DNA from: Protofrankia sp963555925
GTDB taxonomy: Bacteria > Actinomycetota > Actinomycetes > Frankiales > Frankiaceae
NCBI GenBank assembly: GCA_963555925.1
Contig: CAUVXJ010000094.1
Coordinates: forward strand, 1-64,000
DNA: 64,000 bases
Direction of reading: 5' to 3'
Part shown: positions 43,172-53,214 of the stretch, in pieces
Layout: every line of letters starts with the position of its first letter
Position numbering within the stretch: the first letter of the stretch is position 1
Position numbers and translations under genes: made by a program
Notes under the pieces: generated by a model
The model's input: the letters and a program-made list of their open reading frames with translations, nothing else
What the model was told of the DNA's origin: nothing
The model's database searches: none

Positions 43172-45360
43172 CCCTTCTCCAGATAGGCGACCCTGGTCTC
43201 GTCGAGCGTCGCCGCGAGCGCCGCAGCCAGAGCCGGATGCGCCGACAGTTCCGGATCTGCGCCTACCAGGGCGGTGGCCTCGTCCCGCGCAGACAGGATC
43301 AGGTCTTCATCCTTGAGGAGCTCCAGCAGGCGCAGGGCTCGGCGGCCACCGGACTGGGCCGCGCCCAGCACGTCGCCCTCGCGCCGCTGCGCGAGGTCCA
43401 GCCGGGCGAGCTGCGCACCGTCGGAGGTGGCAGCCACCGCGGCCAGGCGCTCCCATGCGGGCGACCCATGCTCGGCGTCGGTGTACAGCAGGCACCACCC
43501 CGGCGCGCTGCCACGCCCGACCCGACCGCGCAGCTGGTGCAGTTGGGAAATGCCGAAACGGTCGGCATCGGCCACGACCATCACGGTCGCGTTGGGCACG
43601 TCGACCCCGACCTCGATCACCGTGGTGGCCACCAGGACGTCGATGTCCCCCGCCGCGAACCTCGTCATGACCTGTTCCTTGTCATCCGGATGCAATCGGC
43701 CGTGCAGCGCGGCGACCCGGAGCCCGACAAGCTCGACGTCACGCAGCGCGGGGAGCACATCGAGAACGGCGGCACTCGGCCGGCGCCCGCCCTCGGTCGC
43801 GCCGTCGGCGTCCGGGTCGGCGTCCGGGTCGGCGTCGGTGGCGTCGTCGCCGATCCTCGGACAGACGACATATGCCTGATGACCCGCGGCGACCTCATCC
43901 CGAATGCGACCCCACATCCGGTCCGTCCAGACCTCGTTGGCCGCGGGCACGACGAACGTCGCGATCGGCGAGCGGCCGGCGGGCAGCTCGGTCAGGGTGG
44001 AGACCTCCAGATCACCGAAAACGGTCATCGCGACCGTACGTGGAATCGGTGTGGCCGTCATCACCAACAGGTGCGGCGGACGGTCGGACCGGGACCGCAA
44101 CACGTCCCGCTGTTCGACGCCGAAACGGTGCTGCTCGTCCACGACCACCAGAGCGAGGTCACGGAAGGTCACCGATTCTTCGAGGAGCGCATGCGTACCC
44201 ACCACCAGACCGGCGCTGCCCTCCGCCACGGCCGCGAGCGCCTCGCGCCGCGCCCTCAGCCCGAGGGAACCCGTCACCAGGGCGATCCTGGTCGCACACA
44301 GCGCGGCGTCGAGTTCGCCGGCCCGCCCCAACGGGCCGAGCATGTCACGCAGGCTGCGCAGATGCTGGGTTGCGAGCGTCTCAGTGGGCGCCAGCAGCAC
44401 CGCCTGACCACCCGCGTCGACCGCCGCGAGCATGGCCCGCAACGCCACCACCGTCTTGCCGGAACCGACCTCACCCTGCAGCAGCCGGTGCATGGGGAAC
44501 GGCCGGGCGATCTCGGTCGCGATGGTCTCGCCGACCGCGCGTTGCCCGGCCGTCAGCGGGAACGGCACGGTCGCGTCGAACGCGGCCAACAGGCCGTCGG
44601 GCCGGGCATGTCGCGCGGTCGCCGCGGTCTGCTCGTTGTCGAACCGGCGCTGTGCGAGCGCGACCTGCAGGATGAGCGCCTCGTCCCACTTGAGCCGGGC
44701 CCGGCCGCGGGTGACCTCCGCCCACGATGACGGCTGGTGAACCAGGCGGTAGGCGTCGAGCAGCCCCACCAACCGGTGCTCGGACCGGATGGCCGCGGGG
44801 AGCGGTTCCTCGATCTCGATGAGATCGGAGAGGACCATCCGCACGCAGCTGGCGATCGTCCAGCTGGGGATCTTCATAGCCGACGGATAGATCGGGACGA
44901 GGCCGCCGGCAAAGCCCTCCGCGCCGTCGCGCCCCTGCGCATCGGCGATCTCGGCGTCGAGCAGTTGCACCTCGGGATTGGTCAGCTGCCGCCGACCGCG
45001 GAACTCCTCCACCTTGCCGGCGAACAGCGCCGTGACGCCGCTGCGCAGCTCGCGCACCTGCCGGACCTGATTGAAGAACACCACCAGCAGGCTGTGCCGG
45101 CCGTCGGTCACGGTGACCGTCAGCATGGAACGCCGGCGCTCCCGCATCGGACGCCGCTCTGCGCGGACGACCTGCGCCTGCACGGTCACCACCTCCCCGA
45201 CCGTCAGGTTCGCGAGATCGGTCAGCTCGCCGCGTTCCTCATAGCGGCGGGGCAGATGCGCGAGCAGGTCGCCGGCAGTCTCCAGGCCGAGGGCATCGGC
45301 GAGCATGATCGCCGTTTTCTCTCCCAGCACGTCCCGAAGCCGCGTCGTCTGGTCGATCAC
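43168..45360 (-). CDS. recG: ATP-dependent DNA helicase RecG
   Basis: A 730-residue helicase from GTG 45360 (VIDQTTRLRDVLGEKTA). N-terminal wedge/OB domain is followed by helicase motifs: Walker A LLQGEVGSGKTVVALRAML, DEQH box ALVVVDEQHRFGVEQRD, TATPIPRTVAM, VATTVIEVGVDVPNATVM and QLRGRVGRGSAPGWC. The linker has a 12-bp tandem repeat coding DADP. It rescues stalled forks. Confidence 0.97.
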   Translation of the reverse strand: MIDQTTRLRDVLGEKTAIMLADALGLETAGDLLAHLPRRYEERGELTDLANLTVGEVVTVQAQVVRAERRPMRERRRSMLTVTVTDGRHSLLVVFFNQVRQVRELRSGVTALFAGKVEEFRGRRQLTNPEVQLLDAEIADAQGRDGAEGFAGGLVPIYPSAMKIPSWTIASCVRMVLSDLIEIEEPLPAAIRSEHRLVGLLDAYRLVHQPSSWAEVTRGRARLKWDEALILQVALAQRRFDNEQTAATARHARPDGLLAAFDATVPFPLTAGQRAVGETIATEIARPFPMHRLLQGEVGSGKTVVALRAMLAAVDAGGQAVLLAPTETLATQHLRSLRDMLGPLGRAGELDAALCATRIALVTGSLGLRARREALAAVAEGSAGLVVGTHALLEESVTFRDLALVVVDEQHRFGVEQRDVLRSRSDRPPHLLVMTATPIPRTVAMTVFGDLEVSTLTELPAGRSPIATFVVPAANEVWTDRMWGRIRDEVAAGHQAYVVCPRIGDDATDADPDADPDADGATEGGRRPSAAVLDVLPALRDVELVGLRVAALHGRLHPDDKEQVMTRFAAGDIDVLVATTVIEVGVDVPNATVMVVADADRFGISQLHQLRGRVGRGSAPGWCLLYTDAEHGSPAWERLAAVAATSDGAQLARLDLAQRREGDVLGAAQSGGRRALRLLELLKDEDLILSARDEATALVGADPELSAHPALAAALAATLDETRVAYLEKG
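43805..43828. repeat. 12-bp tandem repeat in recG
   Basis: TCGGCGTCCGGG at 43805-43816 and 43817-43828, then a partial copy; codes DADPDADPDAD in an acidic linker. Confidence 0.88.
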
Positions 45361-45528
45361 ACCCCCGATCCTGCCCGACGGCACCGACAACTTTGCGACC
45401 CCACACCCACTCGAATCCGTCCGGGACAATCGCCAACCGGCTGTCGCGAAGGTCATACACCGTCCATTCTGGTTGTAGGCCGAAAAAGATCGTAAAAATA
45501 TAACAATCAGTGATGAAAGGCCGCTGGA
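45361..45528 (+). promoter_or_regulatory. AT-rich promoter-like spacer upstream of the hemerythrin gene
   Basis: A low-GC stretch lies at 45479-45515 (CGAAAAAGATCGTAAAAATA). TATAAC at 45499-45504 is a candidate -10. TTGTAG at 45473-45478 is 20 bases away, so the spacing is long. The region sits between divergent recG and the 45529 gene and may serve both. Confidence 0.35.
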
Positions 45529-46242
45529 ATGTCACAGACCGTTCCGAGCCCGCATGGCCTTCCGTTCCCCGTGCAGCCCCGTCTCCCCGGCGATCCCGAA
45601 CCAGATCTCGAGCTCTACCGCCTCACCCACCGGGCGATCGTGCGCGAAGCCGGTGAGCTGGCCACGCTCGGGCGGCGACTGGCGAAGGACGACAGCCCGT
45701 TCACGGCGAGGCAGGCGCGCACCCTGCGGACGTTCGCCCGGGTGTTCGTCGATGACCTGCACCGCCACCACCGGGCCGAGGACGAGCTCGGCTGGCCTCT
45801 CATCAGCGCCTGCGCACCGGACTGCCCCGATCTCACGCCGTTGACCCGCGACCACGCCGACGCCGCCCCGGTCATCGACAGGCTCTGGGCGACGGTCCGA
45901 CACCTGGTCGCCGACCCCGCATCCACCGCTGCCCGCACGGATCTGGCCAGCGTGGCGCAGACATTGCGCGACATGCTGGAACGGCACATCGCGGCGGAGG
46001 AACGGATCGTCTTCCCGATGATTCTCGCGCACATGTCGGCGGGGGATTTCACACGCTGGGACAAACTGGCCGACCGCGATCTGCCCATGCGCGACCTGTG
46101 GGTACTCATCCCGTCGACGGCCCGGTCCGCGGATCCGGCGGACATCGATCGGGTCACCGCGAAGGCGCCCTGGCTGTTCCGCCTCGCGCTGCGCCTGTGC
46201 AGCGGGTACTACGATCGCAAACATCGCCTCGTCTTCGGCTGA
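45529..46242 (+). CDS. Hemerythrin-like (HHE domain) protein
   Basis: A 237-residue protein. His/Glu helices DLELYRLTHRAIVREAGEL, VFVDDLHRHHRAEDELGWPL and MLERHIAAEERIVFPMIL fit the HHE cation-binding fold. The C-terminal about 60 residues (LWVLIPSTARSADPADID...) are an additional conserved part. It may bind di-iron or other metal, or simply be a structural relative. Its promoter region is AT-rich. Confidence 0.82.
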   Translation: MSQTVPSPHGLPFPVQPRLPGDPEPDLELYRLTHRAIVREAGELATLGRRLAKDDSPFTARQARTLRTFARVFVDDLHRHHRAEDELGWPLISACAPDCPDLTPLTRDHADAAPVIDRLWATVRHLVADPASTAARTDLASVAQTLRDMLERHIAAEERIVFPMILAHMSAGDFTRWDKLADRDLPMRDLWVLIPSTARSADPADIDRVTAKAPWLFRLALRLCSGYYDRKHRLVFG

Positions 46243-46361
46243 CCCCGCTCATTCGTCGGCGGGGAGCAGGCCCACGACGTTCACGGGACGCCGGTGGGGT
46301 ACCCTCGGGGGACTGCCGCACACGCGGCACCATCATCACTATCTTCCGGCGGAGTGTTCTC

Positions 46362-46521
46362 GTGTCTTCGGTGTGTGACGTCTGCGGCAAGGGGCCGGGC
46401 TTCGGTATGTCGGTCTCCCACTCCCACCGGCGCACCCGGCGGCGCTGGAACCCCAACATCCAGACTGTGCACGCGCTCGTGGGCAAGACGCCCAAGCGCC
46501 TCAACGTGTGCACGTCCTGCA

Positions 46522-46550
<29 letters not shown>
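46362..46550 (+). CDS. rpmB: 50S ribosomal protein L28
   Basis: A 62-residue protein from GTG 46362: VCDVCGKGPGFGMSVSHSHR and RRWNPNIQTVHALVGKTPKR, ending NVCTSCIKAGKVTRA. All four zinc Cys (CxxC twice) are present, the zinc-containing C+ form. The 3' end overlaps thiD by 29 bases in the opposite strand. Confidence 0.95.
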
Positions 46551-47461
<911 letters not shown>

Positions 47462-47487
<26 letters not shown>

Positions 47488-48445
47488 GTGCCGTGCCCGC
47501 GGTACCATCCGGCGCCGGTCCGTCGCGGTGCGGGCCGCGCAGGTCCGGCGGGATGCCCTCACCGACGAGCCGCACCTCTGGCCGGCCGCCGCCGGCCGAC
47601 CCGACCGGGAGCGTTCGGCCGATCACCGCCACCCCCGGCGGCGGGTCCACGCCCGCCGGCAGCGTCCCGACCAGGCCGTGGTCCTCGCCACCGGTGAGCA
47701 GGTGTCGCACGTCGACACCGGGAACGAGCGCCCTCAGGGCGGCCACATCCACCTCGAACACGACCCCGGACGCGCCTGCCACGTGCCCGAGATCGGCGAG
47801 CAGCCCGTCGCTGACATCCACCAGCGAACTGGCACCCGCATGTGCCAGCGCAGGTCCGGCCGAATACGGCGGCGACGGACGGCGGTGGGCGGCCACCAGC
47901 GGACCATCCCGCACGCCGGCCAGCAGGAGCTCGAGGCCGGCGGCGGAGCGGCCCACCGTACCGGCGAGCACCACCACTTCGCCCGGCCGTGCTCCGGCCC
48001 GCGTCAGCGGAGTACGCCCCGCAAGCTCGCCCAGCGCGGTCACCGCCAGGCATACCTCGCTCGCGCTGACCATGTCACCGCCGACCACGACCGCGCCGAC
48101 CAGCGCGCACTCGTCACGCAGACCGTCGGCCACCCCGTCGACGATCTCGATCGGGGTGGACGGCGGGCAGGCCAGTCCGATCAGCAGCGCGGTGGGCGTG
48201 CCTCCCATCGCCGCCACATCCGCCAGGCTCTGGGCGGCGGCCTTGCGCCCCACGTCGTACGGGGAAGACCAGTCGAACCGGAAGTGCCGCCCCTCGACCA
48301 GCAGGTCCGTGGTGGCGATCACAGAACCCGTTGGTGTCGGGACCACTGCGGCGTCGTCACCAGGGCCCGCGGGTGGGCCAGGCGCCCCCAACCGGGTCAC
48401 CACTCGGGCGATCAGACCAAATTCCCCTGCGTCAGAGACACTCAC
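47462..48445 (-). CDS. thiL: Thiamine-monophosphate kinase
   Basis: A 327-residue protein starting VSVSDAGEFGLIARVVTRLG from GTG 48445. PGDDAAVVPTPTGSVIATTD (Mg/ATP), HFRFDWSSPYDVGRKAAAQS, DVSDGLLADLGHVAGASG and LTGGEDHGLVGTLP match ThiL. It makes TPP. No TPP riboswitch is seen between 48446 and 48523. Confidence 0.94.
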
Positions 48446-48523
48446 GAGGGCCGATTGCCTGTTACCTTCTGTCGGCCCGTTGTTCTGAGCGACGGGTTGT
48501 CGGCGTCCGACGAGGGAGCGTCT

Positions 48524-48757
48524 GTGGTCCACGCGTACATCCTCATCCAAACTGAGGTTGGAAAGTCCTCCTCGGTGGCCAAGGAGATCGAACAGATCCC
48601 CGGGGTCACCCAGGCAGAGGACGTCACCGGCCCCTACGACGTGATCGTGCGCGCCGAGGCGGCCAGCGTCGATGAGCTGGGAAAACTGGTCATGTCACGG
48701 GTGCAGGCGGTCGATGGCATCACCCGGACCCTGACGTGTCCGGTGGTTCACTTCTGA
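48524..48757 (+). CDS. Stand-alone Lrp/AsnC RAM-domain protein
   Basis: A 77-residue protein: VHAYILIQTEVGKSSSVAKE, IPGVTQAEDVTGPYDVIVRA and LGKLVMSRVQAVDGITRTLT. It is a complete ligand-binding RAM fold without the DNA-binding helix-turn-helix of Lrp/AsnC regulators. Such single-domain proteins can assemble with full regulators or sense amino acids. It is divergent from thiL. Confidence 0.9.
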   Translation: MVHAYILIQTEVGKSSSVAKEIEQIPGVTQAEDVTGPYDVIVRAEAASVDELGKLVMSRVQAVDGITRTLTCPVVHF

Positions 48758-48876
48758 CCCGGCCGACGGCGGTGCGATCATGGCCCTTCGCGCTGCCGGC
48801 GGCCCGAACCGGTGACGCGGGCCGTGCACGGATGACGGGCTCCCACGCCCTGATCCGACCGGCGCCCACCACTCGT

Positions 48877-49359
48877 ATGACGGCCAAGATCTCGATCCCG
48901 GCCATCATACGAGCCAGCGTCATCGCCATCGTGATTCTAGTCACATCCTGCGCGGGCTCCCCGGGTCCGGTCACGGTCACCCTGGTGCCCGACCCGGCCG
49001 GCAGCGAACGGGCCGCCTGCGTGAACCTCGTTGCGGCCCTGCCGTCCTCGCTGGGGACGGGTCTGGGCCGGCGCGAGGTCAGACCGGCGTCGCCGTTCGT
49101 CGCCGCCTGGGGTTCCCCGCCCGCGGTCCTGTCGTGCGGGGTTCCCGGGGTCGCCGCGAGCTATCGACCGGACGTGACCCTCTCGGTCGTCGACGACGTC
49201 GGCTGGTTCGCCGAAGAGCGCGGCGCGAGCGTCCGGTACTCCACGCCGACCCGACGTCCCCAGGTCGTGCTCATCCTGCCCGCGTCCCTGCAGGCGTTCG
49301 ACGTCCTGGTCACGCTCGCCGGGCCGGTCCGCGACGCCACCAGGGCGACGGTCGCCTGA
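48877..49359 (+). CDS. DUF3515 lipoprotein (Rv2979c-like)
   Basis: About 160 residues from ATG 48877 (48832 and 48736 are longer options). The signal peptide ends in a lipobox (IAIVILVTSC). The mature domain ACVNLVAALPSSLGTGLGRR, AAWGSPPAVLSCGVPG and DVGWFAEERGASVRYST is DUF3515, next to ddl as in M. tuberculosis. Function is unknown. Confidence 0.85.
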   Translation: MTAKISIPAIIRASVIAIVILVTSCAGSPGPVTVTLVPDPAGSERAACVNLVAALPSSLGTGLGRREVRPASPFVAAWGSPPAVLSCGVPGVAASYRPDVTLSVVDDVGWFAEERGASVRYSTPTRRPQVVLILPASLQAFDVLVTLAGPVRDATRATVA

Positions 49360-49399
49360 CCCGCCGCCCAGGCACTGCCGCCGGATCGCTGCCGCCGGA

Positions 49400-51100
49400 T
49401 CACCGCAACCCGGTGCCGCGGTGCACCGCCGACTCGATCAGCCGGTCCACCAGCGCCGGGTAGTCCAGACCGGTCGCACCCCACATCCGGGGAAACATCG
49501 AGGTCGGGGTGAACCCGGGCATGGTGTTGACCTCGTTGACCACGATCGAACCGTCCGGGCACCAGAAGACGTCCACGCGCGCGAGACACGCGCAGTCCAA
49601 CGCATCGAACGCGCGCACGGCAAGATCACGAATTCTGGCGGCGACGTCGACGGGGATGTCTGCCGGAACGTCGAACCGGACCGCTCCCGACAGATACTTG
49701 GCCTCGAAGTCATAGAACCCGGCCGAGGATGTCACCGTCACCTCAGCCGGGACGCTCGCCTCAGGCTCGCGGCCGGGCCGGCCCTCCAGCACCCCGCACT
49801 CGAGCTCACGGCCGGCGACGGCGGCTTCGACCAGCACCTTCGGGTCAACCGCACGGGCCGCCTTCAGCGCGGTCTCCAGATCGTCCCACGCGTCCACCCG
49901 GCTGACGCCGATGCTGGAGCCGCCCCTGGCCGGCTTGACGAACACAGGCAGGCCCAGCCATCGCCGGTCAGACGCGGTGACGCTCTGTTCCCCGCGCAGC
50001 ACCACCACGGGCGCCACCGGCAGCCCCGCGGCCNNNNNNNNNNNNNNNNNNNNNNNNNNNNNNNNNNNNNNNNNNNNNNNNNNNNNNNNNNNNNNNNNNN
50101 NNNNNNNNNNNNNNNNNNNNNNNNNNNNNNNNNNNNNNNNNNNNNNNNNNNNNNNNNNNNNNNNNNNNNNNNNNNNNNNNNNNNNNNNNNNNNNNNNNNN
50201 NNNNNNNNNNNNNNNNNNNNNNNNNNNNNNNNNNNNNNNNNNNNNNNNNNNNNNNNNNNNNNNNNNNNNNNNNNNNNNNNNNNNNNNNNNNNNNNNNNNN
50301 NNNNNNNNNNNNNNNNNNNNNNNNNNNNNNNNNNNNNNNNNNNNNNNNNNNNNNNNNNNNNNNNNNNNNNNNNNNNNNNNNNNNNNNNNNNNNNNNNNNN
50401 NNNNNNNNNNNNNNNNNNNNNNNNNNNNNNNNNNNNNNNNNNNNNNNNNNNNNNNNNNNNNNNNNNNNNNNNNNNNNNNNNNNNNNNNNNNNNNNNNNNN
50501 NNNNNNNNNNNNNNNNNNNNNNNNNNNNNNNNNNNNNNNNNNNNNNNNNNNNNNNNNNNNNNNNNNNNNNNNNNNNNNNNNNNNNNNNNNNNNNNNNNNN
50601 NNNNNNNNNNNNNNNNNNNNNNNNNNNNNNNNNNNNNNNNNNNNNNTGGCGAACACCCCGGAGCCGACGTAGGGCACGCCGGCCATCTCCAGCAGCCCCT
50701 GCACGGTGCCGTCCTCGCCGAAGGGCCCGTGCAACAGCGGGAACACGACGTCAACCTCGCCCAGACCGATCCCGGCTGGGCCGCCCGGGGCGGCGCCCGG
50801 GGCGGCGCCCACCGGGCCGAGGATCCTCAGGCCGCCCGCGGTGGGGTCACCCAGCAGGGCCACCGGCGTCCCGGTGCGGTCGACGCTCGGTAGCGTGCCG
50901 GAACGGACCTGGAGCGCAGTCGGATCACCCGAGCCGAGCACCCAACGGCCGTCCGGGGTGATACCGACCGCCACGACGTCATAACGCCGTGGGTCCAGGG
51001 CTTGCAGCACGCCCGCGGCGGACACACACGAGATCGCATGTTCGGTGCTGCGTCCGCCGTAGATGACTGCGATCCGGATCCTGCGCGCGGTGCCGGGCAT
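49400..51100 (-). CDS. ddl: D-alanine--D-alanine ligase interrupted by an N gap
   Basis: N-terminal IRIAVIYGGRSTEHAISCVS and HGPFGEDGTVQGLLEMAGVP, and C-terminal LPVFVKPARGGSSIGVSRVD, VDVFWCPDGSIVVNEVNTMP and GFTPTSMFPRMW flank a 613-base N run (50034-50646). The two sides read in the same frame. From the family, only about 15 residues (the SALxMDK region) should be missing, so the N count is probably an estimate or the site contains extra sequence. It makes the D-Ala-D-Ala dipeptide of peptidoglycan. Confidence 0.9.
   Translation of the reverse strand: MPGTARRIRIAVIYGGRSTEHAISCVSAAGVLQALDPRRYDVVAVGITPDGRWVLGSGDPTALQVRSGTLPSVDRTGTPVALLGDPTAGGLRILGPVGAAPGAAPGGPAGIGLGEVDVVFPLLHGPFGEDGTVQGLLEMAGVPYVGSGVFAXXXXXXXXXXXXXXXXXXXXXXXXXXXXXXXXXXXXXXXXXXXXXXXXXXXXXXXXXXXXXXXXXXXXXXXXXXXXXXXXXXXXXXXXXXXXXXXXXXXXXXXXXXXXXXXXXXXXXXXXXXXXXXXXXXXXXXXXXXXXXXXXXXXXXXXXXXXXXXXXXXXXXXXXXXXXXXXXXXXXXXXXXXXXXXXXXXXXXXXXXXXXXAAGLPVAPVVVLRGEQSVTASDRRWLGLPVFVKPARGGSSIGVSRVDAWDDLETALKAARAVDPKVLVEAAVAGRELECGVLEGRPGREPEASVPAEVTVTSSAGFYDFEAKYLSGAVRFDVPADIPVDVAARIRDLAVRAFDALDCACLARVDVFWCPDGSIVVNEVNTMPGFTPTSMFPRMWGATGLDYPALVDRLIESAVHRGTGLR
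50034..50646. other. Assembly gap (613 N) inside ddl
   Basis: All 613 bases are N. The flanking partial codons predict that the missing length is 1 more than a multiple of three; about 46-52 bases would restore a normal ligase. Confidence 0.98.
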
Positions 51101-51219
51101 GGACGGGACCCTAACCGATGCTCGGCCGCACCAGCGTGAACCCGACGTCGAGGAAAAGCCCACGTCGCGGAGCCGACGCAGCCTGCGGCGACAACTCAGC
51201 TGATCGCTCAGCTGATCGC

Positions 51220-52233
51220 TCAGGCGCTGGGATCGCGGTGCTCGCGGCCTGGTTCGCGGCTCATCAGTTCCTTCACCGCGTCCATCGGCGCAAGGCCCTC
51301 GTAGATGACCCGCTCCACCTGCTCGGTGATCGGCATCGCGACGCCCAGTGACCGGGCCAGGCCCAGGATGGGCCGGCAGGAGCGGACGCCCTCGGCGACC
51401 TGAACCTGCTGGACGCTGGCCGTCGCCAGGGTCATGCCACGGCCGAGCTTTTCACCGAAGGTGCGGTTGCGCGACAGCGGCGACGAACAGGTGGCCACCA
51501 GGTCACCCAGGCCGGCGAGGCCGGCGAACGTCAGCGGATCGGCGCCCATGGCCACGCCGAGCCGGGCCGTCTCGGCCAGCCCCCGGGTGATCAGGGATGC
51601 GACCGAATTGGTGCCGAACCCCATTCCCTCGAGCATGCCGGCGGCCAGCGCGATCACGTTCTTGACAGCGCCGGCGAGCTCACAACCGACCAGGTCGGAG
51701 TTGGTGTACGGGCGAAGATAGGGCGTCCAACAGGCCGCCTGCAGATCGATCGCGGTCTGCTCGCAGCGGCTCGCCACGACGGTGGCCGCCGGCTGCTCGG
51801 CCGCGATCTCGCCCGCCAGGTTCGGACCGCTGACCACCGCGATCCGATCCGGGCCCACGCCGGTGACCTCCCTGATGACCTCACTCATCCGGCGGCGGGA
51901 ATCACCCTCGACGCCCTTGATCAAGCTCACGTACACCGCGGACGGCGGGACCAGCGGCGCCCAGCGGACCAGGCATCCGCGCAGGGCCTGGGACGGCACC
52001 GCGAGCACGACCAGATCCGCCCCGCGGAGCGCCTGTGCGGCATCCCCCGTGGCGCTGACCTGGCCAGGAAGCGTGAGTCCGGGCAGATATCGGGGGTTGA
52101 CATGATGGTGGTTCACCGCTTTGACGATGTCGGGCTCACGCGCCAGCAGCGTGACCCCGGCCCCGGCGTCGGCGAGCACCTTGGCGAAGACCGTCCCCCA
52201 GGATCCGGCGCAGAGCACAGCCGCTCTCGTCAC
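51220..52233 (-). CDS. gpsA: NAD(P)H-dependent glycerol-3-phosphate dehydrogenase
   Basis: A 337-residue protein: AVLCAGSWGTVFAKVLADAG (an ACGSWG-type dinucleotide loop), VSLIKGVEGDSRRRMSEVIRE, VSGPNLAGEIAAEQPAATVV and ELAGAVKNVIALAAGMLEGM. It makes sn-glycerol-3-phosphate for phospholipids. It neighbours ddl, as in Rv2981c-Rv2982c. Confidence 0.96.
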   Translation of the reverse strand: MTRAAVLCAGSWGTVFAKVLADAGAGVTLLAREPDIVKAVNHHHVNPRYLPGLTLPGQVSATGDAAQALRGADLVVLAVPSQALRGCLVRWAPLVPPSAVYVSLIKGVEGDSRRRMSEVIREVTGVGPDRIAVVSGPNLAGEIAAEQPAATVVASRCEQTAIDLQAACWTPYLRPYTNSDLVGCELAGAVKNVIALAAGMLEGMGFGTNSVASLITRGLAETARLGVAMGADPLTFAGLAGLGDLVATCSSPLSRNRTFGEKLGRGMTLATASVQQVQVAEGVRSCRPILGLARSLGVAMPITEQVERVIYEGLAPMDAVKELMSREPGREHRDPSA

Positions 52234-52403
52234 ACGGATCGCCCGCCGGCCGGGTCCGATCGTGTCTCAGCGTCAACCATGCTGTGACCATATGATGACT
52301 AGACAGTAACCGCCGCGGCGACCGTCGGGGGGATGCCCGGAGCGGCCGCCGAGCCGTGACGGATGCCGTAGGGTCAGGACGTGATACCCGCGCTACTCCG
52401 GAA

Positions 52404-53165
52404 ATGACTCCCGGCCCGACCTGGGTGGTCATTGTGCCGGTCAAGCGGTTGACCGCGGCCAAGAGCCGGCTCGCCCACCCCGAACGTGCGGCGCTCGCGC
52501 TCGCGATGGCACAGGACACGGTTGCCGCGGCCAGAGATATCGATCACGCTGTCGTGGTGGCCGTCGTCGTCGTGACCAACGACCGCACGGCGCGGGCCGA
52601 CATCGCCGACATGGACGCTCGGGTGGTGATCATCCCTGATCTTCCGGACACGGGTCTCAACGCGGCGTTGACGCACGGTGCGGCCGAGGCCGCACGGCGG
52701 TGGCCCGGCGCCGGCGTCGCGGCGATGTCCGCGGACCTCGCGGCACTGCGCCCGGCCGAGCTGAGGGCGGCGCTGCTGGCCGTGCCACCCGAGCGCCGGG
52801 CCATGGTCGCGGATGCGGACGGTACCGGCACGGTCATGCTCGCCGCCACGCCCGGCAGTCCGCTCGCACCCCGGTTCGGCCCGGCGAGCCGGGCCGAACA
52901 CGTCCGTTCGGGAGCCTGGGACCTGACCGCCCCGCTCGGTCCGTCCGTGCCCGGCCTGCGGCGTGACGTGGACACGCTCGACGACCTGCAGGAAGCGCTG
53001 CGGCTGGGTGTCGGCCCACGGACCCGCGACATCCTGAAAACCCCTGGGGCCGCCGGCCACTCGAAAGGAACCATAATCGCGCGACCGCTGGCCTACCAGC
53101 GGCTGACGGATGTCTCACACGATGTTCAGCCGGCGGTCGTCCCAGACTCGTTGTACGGGTCCTAA
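52404..53165 (+). CDS. cofC: F420 pathway guanylyltransferase CofC/FbiD
   Basis: A 253-residue protein from ATG 52404 (GTG 52356 is possible): WVVIVPVKRLTAAKSRLAHP is the start of the CofC fold; VVVVTNDRTARADIADMDAR, LNAALTHGAAEAARRWP, MSADLAALRPAEL and PGLRRDVDTLDDLQEAL match. It activates the 2-phospho-lactate or PEP used to make coenzyme F420. Divergent from gpsA and followed by ppk, the mycobacterial order. The stop is 49 bp before ppk. Confidence 0.9.
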   Translation: MTPGPTWVVIVPVKRLTAAKSRLAHPERAALALAMAQDTVAAARDIDHAVVVAVVVVTNDRTARADIADMDARVVIIPDLPDTGLNAALTHGAAEAARRWPGAGVAAMSADLAALRPAELRAALLAVPPERRAMVADADGTGTVMLAATPGSPLAPRFGPASRAEHVRSGAWDLTAPLGPSVPGLRRDVDTLDDLQEALRLGVGPRTRDILKTPGAAGHSKGTIIARPLAYQRLTDVSHDVQPAVVPDSLYGS

Positions 53166-53214
53166 TCGTCACTCGTACCTGCCCCGGCCACCGGAGACTG
53201 GCACCATCGAGGGC

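Noticed and set aside
50034..50646. The N run as evidence of an inserted element
   Set aside because: N is undetermined sequence; it cannot show an insertion by itself, so this is kept only as a possibility.
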